Counted from the first letter of the stretch, positions 43,401-45,791 are shown. The stretch is 64,000 bases of DNA from Siphonodentalium dalli (GCA_032622095.1 CP136062.1:37200918-37264917); one strand, 5' to 3'. Made by a program: numbers and translations. The notes: a model not told the origin generated them from the sequence alone.

Positions 43401-44104
43401 GGGTAAGAACGCCAAATGATTCAAAAACTTTTTCAGGTAATGAGATGTCAGATTCAAGTGTTTCTCGTGACTATTATCGGGGAAGGACTCATTCGATGGG
43501 GTATAGTTCCGACGGTAGTCGTCATCACCGATCGTTGAATGTTGTTCGCGAGGTTGACCACAGATCTCCCGATCTCGATTCTGTGAAAACGCCAGTATTA
43601 TCTGACAGCATGTCGGTCGACGGGAGGCCGTTTCTCCCCGATTCGGACAGTCAAGTTCATTATAATCGCCCAAAGAAAGTTAAACCTGACTCAGACGGAC
43701 ACACTTCTGAACCGACACATCGACGACATCACCATCATAAATCACACGGTTCTCATCGTCATTCACGGTATAAGTTGTCGAAACAAAAATCAGTGAACTG
43801 GGACGATAGCTTTGAAAAGGACAAGCCAAGAAAGGTGCCATACACTTACGTAAATCATACTTATACTGAAAAAGTGTTCCAAAATCTTGTGAAATTAGCC
43901 CAAAAAGACAATATTAATCCCAAAAGTAAAGTGTTCTGGCTTCCAAGGTCAACAAGTTCGTTTGAGCAAATGTTCAGCGATGAACTAACTCCGATGGTTG
44001 AGGATGTCGACAGCTCGACGACGGAGGATGACGACACGGATTTGACAGATATCTGGATTAAGGAGAAAACGGAAGAAGAAATCAAGAAGGAGACAAGTGT
44101 TTAA
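1196..44104 (+). CDS. Adgra: ADGRA-like adhesion GPCR, 3' part of the gene (spliced, 9 exons)
   Basis: Spliced model: 1196-1430, 19110-19308, 28054-28155, 28788-28891, 31941-32059, 33116-33301, 35798-35977, 38766-39661, 42819-44104. All introns are GT-AG and every split codon rejoins in frame, giving about 1,101 residues plus stop. Visible in order: end of a GAIN domain, a GPS with Cys-Tyr-His-Leu-Thr, seven hydrophobic helices, a loop of about 60 residues between TM5 and TM6, and a tail of about 575 residues ending E-T-S-V. The motifs [19 protein letters not shown] and [16 protein letters not shown] are characteristic of the GPR123/124/125 group. Known of the family: vertebrate ADGRA2 works with RECK in WNT7 signalling, ADGRA3 is linked to planar polarity, and both tails bind DLG-type PDZ proteins. 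A role in this organism is inference. The 5' exons are outside the window. Which vertebrate paralogue is closest cannot be decided here; it may be co-orthologous to all of them. Confidence 0.9.
1452..1657. mobile_element. P2-type TTAA element, GAGCTC-palindrome subtype
   Basis: TTAACCCTTTTTGTATCAAC at the left and GCACTGAAAGGGTTAA at the right. The inside is a long palindrome centred on repeated AAGAGCTCT. It is a sister of 60682-60879, but the left end has lost the AGTGCCAGGTCCGA segment. It begins 21 bp after the donor of the first exon. Confidence 0.75.
1663..1770 (-). repeat. Family I dispersed repeat, fragment
   Basis: Contains the reverse complement of the phrase AGTGGGAGAATCC and the flanking GTATAC found at 11700-11945, 17810-17990 and 28322-28510. 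Ends are not defined. Confidence 0.45.
1805..1880. mobile_element. P3 left-end fragment
   Basis: TTAACCCTTTCAAGACGGGA followed by GTGCTGGTGCAGCATTAA, the P3 left end. No matching right end is found nearby, so this is a truncated copy. Confidence 0.55.
2395..2720 (+). repeat. Family E repeat, copy 1
   Basis: Two diverged tandem units with TTATGATGACACACCCCTCA and ACCTGTATAGTT, also found at 29221-29640. The 5' hairpin seen in the other copies is missing here. Confidence 0.55.
2905..3025 (+). repeat. 120-bp direct repeat, copy 1
   Basis: Pairs with 3366-3490 at a spacing of 461 bp. Both contain ATATATGGCACGAAACGTG and CTTATCACTGGTACACCTTG. Origin unknown. Confidence 0.75.
3366..3490 (+). repeat. 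120-bp direct repeat, copy 2
   Basis: Second member of the pair described at 2905-3025, with scattered substitutions. The short frames that cross both copies differ outside the repeat and look non-coding. Confidence 0.75.
3525..4690. other. Intronic stretch without recognised features
   Basis: Unique-looking AT-rich intron. The short frames (up to 76 codons) show no recognisable motif and no splice context that fits the receptor. Confidence 0.5.
4691..5423. mobile_element. Family L TTAA-ended element, 733 bp
   Basis: TTAAAGGGAAGGAAACTC at the left and GGGTTTCCTTCCCCTTTAA at the right form imperfect terminal inverted repeats that include TTAA at both borders. The interior is AT-rich without a long frame, so it is a non-autonomous element. 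Only one copy is in the window. Confidence 0.7.
5772..6169 (-). mobile_element. P1 TTAA element, copy 1
   Basis: Ends TTAACCCTTTACCCAACA and TGTTGGGTAAAGGGTTAA. Inside are two hairpin modules (about 5920-5995 and 6071-6145) whose loops are inverted relative to each other, separated by an AT-rich spacer. The CCGGCCAAA end is at the left, so this copy is inverted relative to those at 45, 47.3 and 54.8 kb. Its short frame ([13 protein letters not shown]) recurs in the other copies and is element-derived, not a gene. Confidence 0.85.
7010..7222. mobile_element. Family C foldback element, copy 1
   Basis: Two arms of about 100 bp, each with GACTCCTTAACCACAG and CAGGATTTAGTCG, back to back. The outer end AGTAATGCC is slightly changed. 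Tc1/mariner-type MITE by its ends. Confidence 0.8.
7400..8280. repeat. Minisatellite, 54-bp unit
   Basis: Units contain GATTACTAGCTTTGGCC then TATAAATGATGGATGATAAA, about 16 copies with indels. Because 54 is a multiple of 3, the minus strand reads an 18-residue repeat over 205 codons. That is a by-product of the unit length, not evidence for a gene. Confidence 0.9.
8281..8755. repeat. Minisatellite, about 35-bp unit related to the 54-bp array
   Basis: The ACTAGCTTTGGCCTATAAAT core continues, but the GGATGATAAAGAAAC half is replaced by GATGTTACCTTGATTAC. A higher-order unit ending in TTGCTTTCTGCTCCCTCC occurs twice. Confidence 0.8.
8995..9832. mobile_element. Family C elements, copy 2, interrupted by a D element
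   Basis: A left arm with CAGCAATGCCCTAAATAATC runs to about 9107 and a full foldback follows from 9644, ending near TGGCATTACT. The 528-bp D element sits between two CTCCTTAA copies, so the C sequence was the older occupant. Confidence 0.8.
9116..9643 (+). mobile_element. Family D hAT-like element, copy 1
   Basis: Ends CAGGGTTCGCGCTG and CAGCGCTGACCCTG are inverted repeats, and CTCCTTAA flanks both sides (9108-9115 and 9644-9651). CAGGGT-type ends with an 8-bp duplication are typical of hAT transposons. Both subterminal regions hold clusters of TTTGGCAAA words, plausible transposase-binding repeats. No transposase frame is present. Confidence 0.85.
9847..10030. mobile_element. P3 element, right end missing
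   Basis: TTAACCCTTCCATGACGGGA, then GCTTCCTGTAATTTTACG and a degenerate hairpin module (about 9898-9972). The right end cannot be found. Confidence 0.6.
10245..10639. mobile_element. P2 TTAA element, long form
   Basis: TTAACCCTTTCAGTGCCA at the left and GCCACTGAAAGGGTTAA at the right. The hairpin module at 10291-10336 has lost its loop. The region to the right (TTCATGGGCATCAAAATT and onward) reappears inverted at 24480-24600. Confidence 0.8.
10943..11085. mobile_element. Family B foldback, copy 1
   Basis: Begins near AAGCCTTGAAATAGTGTG. Arms GCAGAATGAGGTCCCCAGAG and CTGTGGACCTCATTCTGC surround a short centre. The right end is a diverged ATGCCTT. Confidence 0.75.
11139..11388. mobile_element. 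P2 TTAA element with hairpin module
   Basis: TTAACCCTTTGAGTGCCA and TGGCACTCAAAGGGTTAA are near-perfect inverted ends. A complete hairpin module lies at about 11270-11345. Nearly the same size as the 51-kb copy (250 bp). Confidence 0.85.
11592..11672. mobile_element. Family B fragment
   Basis: GCAGAATGAGGTTTCCAGC, then GGTGAATTTGGTGATGCTAG; the opposite arm is mostly lost. Confidence 0.55.
11700..11945 (+). repeat. Family I dispersed repeat
   Basis: Shares GAACTTATTATCTGAACATT, TCCCACCAATGAATA and ATGAATAATAGACCA with 17810-17990 and 28322-28510. Termini not established; ends near AGAAAGGGTTAA. Confidence 0.65.
12076..12261. mobile_element. Family C foldback, copy 3
   Basis: Arms with CCTAAATAATCGACTTC and GGAGTTGATTATTTAGAGC. 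The centre is asymmetric: the left arm lost about 30 bp around the loop. Confidence 0.75.
12400..12724 (-). mobile_element. Family H repeat, inverted and truncated
   Basis: Contains CATTTTGTTCAACAAAATAT, TCGACTCGAATCAAATAT and TTGATGGGTGGGTTCCTCG in the opposite orientation to 52296-52722 and 55605-56065. It ends near CATCTTTAA. An 80-codon frame across it is element-derived. Confidence 0.65.
13293..13400. mobile_element. Family C half-element, copy 4
   Basis: CAGTAATGCTCTAAATAATC to GGAAAGCTCTCAGTG. Only the left arm is kept. Confidence 0.75.
13817..13923. mobile_element. Family C half-element, copy 5
   Basis: Left arm only, starting CAGTAATGCCCTAAATAATC after TA. It is followed directly by a family B segment. 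Confidence 0.75.
13940..14430. mobile_element. Family B composite
   Basis: A B palindrome (GCAGAATGCGGTCCACAGAG against CTCTGTGGAGCTCATTC) is followed by a duplicated middle section containing TGCAGAAGATAAAATACATA twice. It ends at a B arm with GGGGACCTCATTCTGC. Confidence 0.65.
14539..14715. mobile_element. Mixed C and B fragments
   Basis: A shortened C left arm (CAGTAATGCTCTAAAC, then TTTTCAGGATTTAGTTGG) and a B arm remnant (TGGGGACCTCATTCTGC). The whole block partly repeats 13261-13515, which suggests a local duplication. Confidence 0.6.
14774..14988. mobile_element. Family C foldback, copy 7
   Basis: Complete: CAGTGATGCCCTAAATAATC to TTTAGGGCATTATTG, with TA outside each end. Confidence 0.85.
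15000..16490. other. Intronic stretch without recognised features
   Basis: Mostly unique sequence. The part around 15780-16440 is richer in CpG than its surroundings (for example CGGCGGCGGCGGTCATCGG). No exon or promoter can be claimed. Confidence 0.4.
16498..16668. repeat. Foldback repeat
   Basis: GGTGCCAAATAAACGTG at the left is mirrored by CACGTTTATTTGGCACC at the right, with internal partial pairing (TGCTGGC/GCCAGCA). It looks like a small non-autonomous element. Confidence 0.65.
17008..17261. mobile_element. Family B element with perfect 8-bp duplication
   Basis: CAAGCCTTGAAATAG and CTATTTCAAGGCTTG are inverted ends, and GATACTTT lies on both sides (17000-17007 and 17262-17269). Inside are two palindromes with GTCCCCAGAGGGTGAATTT-type arms. 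An 8-bp duplication fits hAT. Confidence 0.9.
17404..17545 (-). mobile_element. Family H fragment
   Basis: Shares AGCTTTGATGCGTGGGTTC and CTCGACTC with family H, in the same orientation as 12400-12724; ends lost. Confidence 0.5.
17556..17770. mobile_element. Family C foldback, copy 8
   Basis: The left end is diverged (CAGTAAATGCTCAAAG); the right end is intact (GGGCATTACTG before TA). The centre CTCTCGCCGAGAG is a perfect palindrome. Confidence 0.8.
17810..17990 (+). repeat. Family I dispersed repeat
   Basis: Second copy of the 11700-11945 repeat; carries GAACTTATTATCTGAACATT and GAATAATAGACCACTC. Confidence 0.65.
18068..18530. mobile_element. Family B composite, long form
   Basis: CAGGCCTGAGAATAAGGTG at the left is mirrored by CACCTTATTCTCAGGCCTG at the right. 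Each end carries a B palindrome, and the middle is the usual B composite filler. Confidence 0.8.
18837..19050. mobile_element. Family C foldback, copy 9
   Basis: CAGTAATGCCCTAAGTAATC to TTAGGGCATTACTG; arms nearly identical. The insertion lies 59 bp upstream of the second receptor exon. Confidence 0.85.
19110..19308 (+). CDS. Adgra: ADGRA exon b: GAIN-domain segment
   Basis: Acceptor TTTCTCTTTATAG, donor GTAAGT. The exon encodes 66 residues plus one base (phase 1). It reads [16 protein letters not shown], then a stretch with [12 protein letters not shown], which parallels the conserved 'aYrNGKLFP' strand of ADGRA GAIN domains, then [12 protein letters not shown]. Sequons NST and NFS are present, as expected for an extracellular region. 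A 36-bp tandem repeat starts about 90 bp downstream of the donor. Confidence 0.9.
19404..19542 (+). repeat. Minisatellite, 36-bp unit, 4 copies
   Basis: Unit ACTGTAAAACCTAACCACAG followed by ACACAGGTAAATATAT. Copies are almost identical, suggesting recent expansion. It starts about 95 bp after exon b. Confidence 0.9.
19627..19930. mobile_element. Family K TTAA-ended element, copy 1
   Basis: TTAAAGATACGGGTGGCG and CGCCGCCCGTGCCTTTAA are imperfect inverted ends with TTAA at both borders. A part of it reappears inverted at 32260-32466. Confidence 0.7.
19946..20408. mobile_element. Family B composite with near-perfect target duplication
   Basis: CAGGCCTCATAATATGGTGC at the left and GCACCATATTTCAGGCCTG at the right. 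Flanks GGTGGATT and TGTGGATT agree at 7 of 8 positions. The 21-bp minisatellite starts 27 bp further on. Confidence 0.8.
20436..22815 (+). repeat. Minisatellite, 21-bp unit, about 113 copies
   Basis: Unit GGTTCTATTACATCCCGGTCA, with common variants at positions 1-4 and 19-21. Unit length 21 keeps frames open: one frame reads a heptad Y-Y-I-P-V-R-F for about 800 codons, another L-L-H-P-G-Q-V for about 790, a third I-T-S-R-S-G-S. Higher-order structure is visible: a marked pair of units recurs 294 bp apart (20977 and 21271), and a 27-bp variant unit recurs 237 bp apart (22201 and 22438). It lies in the intron between exons b and c. The last units are more diverged, as usual at array edges. Confidence 0.95.
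23199..23680. mobile_element. Family B composite
   Basis: CAAGCCTGAGTTTAGTGTGC at the left against GCACACTAAACTCAGACTTTG at the right, with B palindromes near each end. No clear 8-bp duplication. The left flank TTGATATGTGG also precedes the copy at 48890, so the repeat may extend further. Confidence 0.7.
23928..24112. mobile_element. Family C foldback, copy 10
   Basis: CAGCAATGCCCTAAGTAATC to AGGGCATTACTG with TA outside. The right arm lost about 30 bp near the centre. Confidence 0.8.
24460..24815. mobile_element. P2 TTAA element, left end lost
   Basis: The right end GGCACTGAAAGGGTTAA is intact, with a hairpin module at 24690-24763. The inner left part is the reverse complement of the right half of 10245-10639. 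The TTAA left border is not found. Confidence 0.7.
24995..25770 (+). repeat. Tandem repeat, about 165-bp unit, 5 diverged copies
   Basis: GATGGGAACGAGTCATTTT recurs at about 24999, 25153, 25318, 25481 and 25662. Each is followed by a GTCATTCGGCCAAAA-like run and a GGCCGCCGGTGGCCAT hairpin. Divergence suggests an old array. Confidence 0.8.
25848..26107. mobile_element. P3 element, degenerate
   Basis: Left end ACCATTCCACGACTGGAGC, right end AGCTCCCGTCATGTAAAGG then TTAA. Two degenerate hairpin modules. Confidence 0.65.
26171..27004 (-). mobile_element. Family D hAT-like element, copy 2, with nested B element
   Basis: CGGGTCCGCGCTGG at the left is the D right end inverted; TTTGCCAAA words fill both sub-ends. 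CACATTGC lies on both sides (26163-26170 and 27005-27012), an 8-bp duplication, although about 15 bp of the far terminus is missing. The pre-insertion sequence, GACGCTCACATTGCCC, is a unit of the minisatellite that follows, so the element landed inside the array's first unit. Two local perfect inverted duplications (about 26505-26557 and 26780-26858) flank a nested B element. Confidence 0.8.
26581..26780. mobile_element. Family B element nested in D
   Basis: CAAGCCTTGAAATAG to CTATTTCAAGGCTTG, flanked by TGTATTAT on both sides (26573-26580 and 26781-26788). One inner palindrome is complete, the second is shortened. Confidence 0.9.
27013..28040 (-). repeat. Minisatellite, 48-49-bp unit with higher-order blocks
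   Basis: Units contain ATTATACATGTATATAAAG, TGTTCTTCGTCAATGCTCC and CATTGCCCACT, alternating with a variant holding TTTGACGCTCACATTGCCC. The variant recurs at intervals of about 95, 142 and 190 bp, so blocks of 2-4 units were duplicated. Minus-strand frames of up to 105 codons are by-products. The array ends about 13 bp before exon c. Confidence 0.92.
28054..28155 (+). CDS. Adgra: ADGRA exon c: GAIN-domain segment
   Basis: Acceptor CTCATTTCAG, donor GTAAGA. The exon is 102 bases, phase 1 in and phase 1 out. It encodes [18 protein letters not shown] followed by [12 protein letters not shown], the 'a-Y/R-W-D-F' element that precedes the GPS in ADGRA proteins. One sequon (NLT) is present. The sequence immediately 5' of the acceptor is the last unit of a long 48-49-bp minisatellite, so the polypyrimidine tract lies at the array edge. 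Confidence 0.93.
28322..28510 (+). repeat. Family I dispersed repeat
   Basis: Third copy; has GAACTTATTATCTGAACATT and TTCCAATGTATACTTTG. It fills much of the 632-bp intron between exons c and d. Confidence 0.65.
28788..28891 (+). CDS. Adgra: ADGRA exon d: GPS motif
   Basis: Acceptor TTTATGTTTAG, donor GTAGGT. The exon encodes [15 protein letters not shown] and then [15 protein letters not shown]. The Trp and the Cys residues are those of a GPCR proteolysis site. The tripeptide His-Leu-Thr at 28865-28873 is the canonical autoproteolysis sequence of adhesion GPCRs, with the cut between Leu and Thr. As I recall them, the vertebrate ADGRA2 and ADGRA3 versions are H-L-G and S-L-S, so an intact site is noteworthy. 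Peptide after the cut (T-N-F-A-I-L) would be the tethered-agonist region. Confidence 0.94.
28911..29127. mobile_element. Family C foldback, copy 11
   Basis: CAGTAATGCCCTAATTGATC to TTAGGACATTACT after TA; it starts 20 bp after the exon d boundary. Confidence 0.85.
29221..29640 (+). repeat. Family E repeat, copy 2
   Basis: Starts with a hairpin, TATGTGTACCCATACCATG and its mirror, then a TCCG/TCTG microsatellite (29277-29336), then two units with GACACACCCCTCACCTGTAT. The repeat type is common in marine invertebrate DNA (recalled, not checked). Confidence 0.7.
30548..30960 (+). repeat. Family E-like repeat, copy 3
   Basis: Same opening hairpin (TATGTGTACCCATACCATAG) and short TCCGTCTG run. 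The body differs: it has a doubled GAAACCAAATTTTG/TGGCCCTT segment. Confidence 0.65.
31941..32059 (+). CDS. Adgra: ADGRA exon e: first transmembrane helix
   Basis: Acceptor TTATGTTTACAG. The exon encodes 39 residues plus two bases. After [16 protein letters not shown] comes a hydrophobic run ([20 protein letters not shown]) that fits TM1. The donor is GTAATA, weaker than the others; bases +5/+6 of this donor are the TA target duplication of a family C element that starts at 32066. The split codon AG|G (Arg) joins exactly to the next exon. Confidence 0.92.
32066..32252. mobile_element. Family C foldback, copy 12, at a splice donor
   Basis: CAGTAATGCTCAAAATAATC starts at intron position +7 of exon e. 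The preceding TA (32064-32065) is its likely target duplication. The right terminal few bases (GGGCATTACTG) are missing. Confidence 0.85.
32260..32466 (-). mobile_element. Family K element, copy 2, truncated
   Basis: Ends at GCCGCCCGTATCTTTAA. The interior CTGTTTATGCCATATTTCTG and TTTTGACGGAGGTGA match 19627-19930 inverted. The far end is lost next to the C element. Confidence 0.7.
32479..32804. mobile_element. Family G TTAA-ended element, short copy
   Basis: TTAAAGATGAATTATCTCT at the left. Shares AATGCTTCTATCAATTAATA and TTCATATTTATTATTTTATA with 37298-37825 and 61917-62461. Ends CTTTAA. Confidence 0.7.
32835..33049. mobile_element. Family C foldback, copy 13
   Basis: AGCAATGCCTTAAATAATC to ATAGGGCATTACTG; it ends 66 bp before exon f. 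Confidence 0.85.
33116..33301 (+). CDS. Adgra: ADGRA exon f: TM2 and TM3
   Basis: Acceptor TTTTGTTTCAG, donor GTGAGT. The exon is 186 bases and encodes [19 protein letters not shown] and onward: TM2 ([19 protein letters not shown]), a short extracellular loop whose Cys (YLPC) is placed to pair with the Cys of loop 2, and TM3 ([19 protein letters not shown]). The [10 protein letters not shown] run parallels C-Q-A-V-G-I-x-L-H-Y of vertebrate ADGRA proteins. Confidence 0.95.
33341..33553. mobile_element. Family C foldback, copy 14
   Basis: CAGTAATGCTCTAATTAATC to TTAGAGCATTACTG with TA outside; 39 bp after exon f. Confidence 0.85.
33618..34236. mobile_element. Family N TTAA-ended foldback with nested B element
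   Basis: TTAAAGGGGTACATTACAC and GTACAGTACCCCTTTAA are the ends. The inner part (about 33919-34201) is a long imperfect foldback around ATGAGTTGAAGACTC, with arms such as GGACCATCTCCTATTATACT. The right TTAA is shared with the adjacent J element. Confidence 0.75.
33637..33891. mobile_element. Family B element nested in N
   Basis: CAAGCCTTGAAATAG to CTATTTCAAGGCTTG with two inner palindromes. Flanks CATTACAC and CAGTACAC agree at 7 of 8 positions. Confidence 0.85.
34233..34607 (+). mobile_element. Family J TTAA-ended repeat, copy 2
   Basis: TTAAAGTGATGTGAAACACTC to TAATATGTCTTTAA. Inverted match to 511-891. Confidence 0.75.
34608..35797. other. Intronic stretch without recognised features
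   Basis: AT-rich, apparently unique. No exon-like frame or repeat seen. It ends at the exon g acceptor. Confidence 0.5.
35798..35977 (+). CDS. Adgra: ADGRA exon g: loop 2 and TM4
   Basis: Acceptor TTTATTTCAG, donor GTACGT; 180 bases. The peptide starts [17 protein letters not shown]. The Pro-rich second intracellular loop is followed by TM4, [19 protein letters not shown], then [12 protein letters not shown]. The Pro run before an M-x-R-F-Y-L motif is a hallmark of ADGRA receptors. The terminal TA joins T of the next exon to restore a Tyr before Cys in extracellular loop 2. Confidence 0.96.
36002..36230. mobile_element. P3 element, right end missing
   Basis: TAACCCTTTCATGAAGGGAG starts it, with hairpin modules at about 36048-36115 and 36140-36190. 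It continues to CAGGGTTTTCGCAAAATTTC and then loses similarity. Confidence 0.65.
36393..36520 (+). repeat. Short tandem repeat, about 60-bp unit with 30-bp sub-units
   Basis: GCCAATAAGTAGAAAACGCG and GCCAATAAGTAACAAAAAGTC alternate for about two rounds. Confidence 0.8.
36870..37003. repeat. Foldback repeat, about 55-bp arms
   Basis: ATTAATTGGTTGTTTCCA pairs with TGGAAACAACCAATTAAT, and GAGTTATGAGGCCTCGG with its mirror, around a CGGCCTGCAGCC centre. GC-rich core in AT-rich surroundings. Confidence 0.8.
37115..38130. mobile_element. Family B composite with nested G element
   Basis: B arms at 37125-37240 and 37955-38050 with filler between them. The filler is interrupted by a G element at 37298-37825; the uninterrupted form AGTTGAAGTTGGTGATG is seen at 38091. 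Confidence 0.65.
37298..37825. mobile_element. Family G TTAA-ended element, 528 bp
   Basis: TTAAAGGTGGATTATCTC and AGATAATCCATCTTTAA are inverted ends including TTAA. The interior carries AATGCTTCTATCGATTAATA and its partial mirror. Non-coding. Confidence 0.8.
38150..38345 (+). repeat. Tandem repeat, about 40-bp diverged unit
   Basis: TATAAATTATATACAGTGACT recurs about five times with length variation. Confidence 0.75.
38532..38627. mobile_element. Family C element, deleted core
   Basis: CAGTAATGCCCTAAATAATC to TTAGGGCATTACTG with TA outside. Only the outer 45 bp of each arm remain, joined at GAATTAGTTACCC. Confidence 0.85.
38645..38740 (+). repeat. Minisatellite, 22-bp unit, 4 copies
   Basis: GAGTACATTATATCTCTTTA plus AT, repeated. 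It ends about 25 bp before the exon h acceptor. Confidence 0.85.
38766..39661 (+). CDS. Adgra: ADGRA exon h: TM5-TM7 and start of the cytoplasmic tail
   Basis: Acceptor TTTTCCTTGCAG, donor GTAAGT; 896 bases, 298 full codons. Exon residues 1-16 give [16 protein letters not shown], then TM5 (to about 35). A polar loop of about 60 residues (about 35-94) is rich in Asn, Ser and Asp, including [16 protein letters not shown]6 (about 95-118) contains MWVCGALAI and TM7 (about 126-151) contains [19 protein letters not shown]. Next comes [17 protein letters not shown], an ADGRA-type helix 8 with possible palmitoylated Cys pair, then a Ser/Asn-rich tail. An in-frame stop follows 20 bases beyond the donor, so an unspliced transcript would end soon after it. 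Confidence 0.97.
39732..40737. mobile_element. Family B ends enclosing a GC-rich array
   Basis: CAAGCCTTGAAATAGTGTG at the left and CACTATTTCAAGGCTTG at the right. No matching 8-bp flanks. Instead the element lies between two imperfect copies of about 65 bp (39669-39731 and 40738-40806), both with GACATAGTTGGGG and a G-rich tail. Confidence 0.75.
39813..40662 (+). repeat. GC-rich higher-order tandem array
   Basis: Two alternating modules. One has GGCGCCTGCGGCGCATAATA and GGGCGGGCCACCTTATACAT; the other has CAGCGTCTGCGGCGCATAAG and GGTTCAGTCTGCTTCCTCGG. About five rounds with deletions, wholly inside the B element and replacing its palindrome centre. Confidence 0.85.
40934..41010. mobile_element. 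P3 left-end fragment
   Basis: TAACCCTTTCTTGACGGAGC, then GTGCTGGTGCAG and half a hairpin module, cut off at the next repeat. Confidence 0.55.
41012..41795 (+). repeat. Element with C/G-run hairpin and TCCG microsatellite
   Basis: Starts with ATTATACCCCCCGCAACTC mirrored by a run of 15 or more G, then TCCGTCCGTCCATCCG. Three diverged units follow with CCATGGGAACCTGTGCACCTG. The right end is ACGGGGGGTATTA, an imperfect mirror of the left. Confidence 0.7.
41596..41705 (+). repeat. Interstitial TTAGGG repeats
   Basis: Two short runs of TTAGGGTTAGGG with G-run imperfections at about 41598-41632 and 41661-41702. They are separated by a repeated GGATACCTGTTGACTT spacer. TTAGGG is the telomere repeat of most animals, but this is an internal stretch. 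Confidence 0.85.
41830..42004. mobile_element. P3 element, degenerate
   Basis: GTAACCATTTCATGACAAGAG to TCATGGAAGGGTTAA, with one hairpin module. Confidence 0.65.
42056..42206. mobile_element. Family B element, single palindrome
   Basis: CAAGCCTTGAAATAGTGTG with its mirror. GACCTCAC flanks both sides (42048-42055 and 42207-42214), and the last bases of the right end read GT instead of TG. Confidence 0.85.
42440..42780 (+). repeat. Tandem repeat, about 33-36-bp unit, 9-10 copies
   Basis: CCATGCACACACTC plus a variable GTGCATATTGACTAAC-like half. It stops about 40 bp before the last receptor exon. Overlapping frames on + are shadows of the repeat. Confidence 0.85.
42819..44104 (+). CDS. Adgra: ADGRA terminal exon: cytoplasmic tail with PDZ ligand
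   Basis: Acceptor TCGTTCCAG. The leading TG joins the A left by the previous exon to give Met, and the frame runs to TAA at 44102-44104. The 428 residues are low-complexity in places: Ser/Pro-rich ([12 protein letters not shown]), a His-rich basic patch ([17 protein letters not shown]), an acidic stretch ([19 protein letters not shown]), then EEIKKETSV. The last four residues fit a class I PDZ ligand (x-S/T-x-V), as in vertebrate ADGRA2/3, which end E-T-T-V. The rest of the tail shows little recognisable family similarity beyond the basic patch. Confidence 0.95.
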
Positions 44105-44245
44105 TTCTGTTTTATATTATATTCTGTCTATTTATTTTTAGTCAGCATTATTCGTTATTGGTGTAGACCTAGGTTTTATATCGACACAGCATTTGGGAAG
44201 TTTCTTTTAAATTATCATTTTCGTCATCAGGCAATTTGGGATTTG
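44105..44245 (+). other. Start of ADGRA 3' UTR
   Basis: AT-rich sequence directly after the stop codon and before a P3 element. No AATAAA is seen here. The first AATAAA downstream is at 45367-45372, at the edge of a P1 element, and another is at 45710-45715. The true polyadenylation site is therefore undecided, and the 3' UTR may run through mobile elements. Confidence 0.5.
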
Positions 44246-44501
44246 TTAACCCTTTCATGACTGGAGCTTCCTGAAAATTTACAAAAACCTGTGCCAATGT
44301 ATTTTCTTATATATGCGAGTCTCCCATAGCCTCGCATACATCAGAGACTACATTGGCCTAACAATATTTACCTTGACCCTGTGTCAGTGCATTCTCTTAT
44401 ATATCTTAGTCTCCCTGTGGGAGACTCGCATATATAAGAGAATGCACTGGCACAGGGTATGTAATGTTGCAGCAGCGCAGCTCCCATCATGAAAGGGTTA
44501 A
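44246..44501. mobile_element. P3 TTAA element, complete
   Basis: TTAACCCTTTCATGACTGGA and CATCATGAAAGGGTTAA, 256 bp, with two hairpin modules. It lies 141 bp after the receptor stop codon. Confidence 0.85.
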
Positions 44502-44689
44502 GGTAAGATAATGATATTCAAATTGTTCAAATGATATACTTGATAAAATTCAAAAAAAACTTGTTCAGCTGTTGAATTTAGTAGGAATTGATCTATAAAT
44601 GGCCCCTTTAAATTAGAGGCATAAAAATTAGATGTAATTTTTTATCTGAAATTATTTTAGTCATGTAAGTCTAACAGGCTGGAGAATAT

Positions 44690-45481
44690 GGTACCAGACA
44701 TTTGCAGAATGAGGTCCCCAGAGGGTGAATTTAGTGACGCTACCTCATTCTTCATGGCCTCATCTGCTATGGGAGAACTAGGCACATGTTTAAGTTCCAA
44801 GATGGTGAAGATGCTGATGTGCACCTATTGGGCATCTCGATTACGCAATGTGTACCTATTGGGCATGTTGATTATGCATTGTGTTATCAGCCAATTTGAG
44901 GATATAGAGAAACTAAACTAAAAAAAGAAAATAATCTTTGTGAATGAGTTTCTAAAGAAACTAAAAAAACATGTCAATTTAACCCTTTACCCAACAGAAG
45001 GGCCCTGTGCCAATGCATTCTCTTATATATGCGAGTCGACCATAGGTCGCCTCGCATATATAAGAGAATGCATTGGCTTAACACATTAAAAATTATAAAA
45101 TTGTTAAAGAATGTAAGAAAAAATGGTAAAAAGTGTTAAAAAAAGATTTTTTTTAGGGCAATGCATTCTCTTATATATGCGAGGCGACCTATGGTCGACT
45201 CGCATATATAAGAGAATGCATTGGCACAGGGTATAACTGTAACTATCACACTGTGGTCAAGGAGCCGGTTCCAATGATATCCATATTTGTATGGTTTTAT
45301 TGAGACAGACCGAAGATATTTTAGGCTGTTGAAGCTTTATTTGGCCGGTTTGTTGGGTAAAGGGTTAATAAAGATACTTTCCAGAGAAGATGAGGCCTAA
45401 ACTGTGCAGGTTAGCATAACTAAATTCACCCTCTGTGGACCTCATTCTGCAAATGTCTGGTGCCTTATTCTCAGGCCTGTA
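44690..45481. mobile_element. Family B composite with nested P1 element
   Basis: GGTACCAGACATTTGCAG at the left against CTGCAAATGTCTGGTGCC at the right. The composite filler is split by P1 at 44979-45368; the equivalent unsplit site reads ATATTAAAGAAACTTTCC in the 18.4-kb copy. Confidence 0.75.
44979..45368 (+). mobile_element. P1 TTAA element, copy 2
   Basis: TTAACCCTTTACCCAACA to TTTGTTGGGTAAAGGGTTAA, two hairpin modules with mirrored loops and an AT-rich spacer. Very similar to the 47.3- and 54.8-kb copies. Confidence 0.9.
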
Positions 45482-45791
45482 GTCTAATAAAATGAACAAG
45501 AATGAGAACTTTAGAATGATTGATCTCTTTATGTATTCGATTGTTTAGAATATCATGTTCAGTATGCCATGGCCAGTTTAGCATTAGACTAGTCAGTCCA
45601 GTGCTATGAGCCCCCGTAGGGATCCTCACACAGACAGAACCATTTGCTTCCAGCTGTGTGGGGCTCCCAGCGGGAGTCTGGTAAAATGAGGACTGCTGTT
45701 CATTTGTATAATAAACCTTGTATTACGACCATTAAGATCAGTTTGAGTGGGTTAATCCTTTAATTACTAAATACTCCGCATTGAGCAGGTA

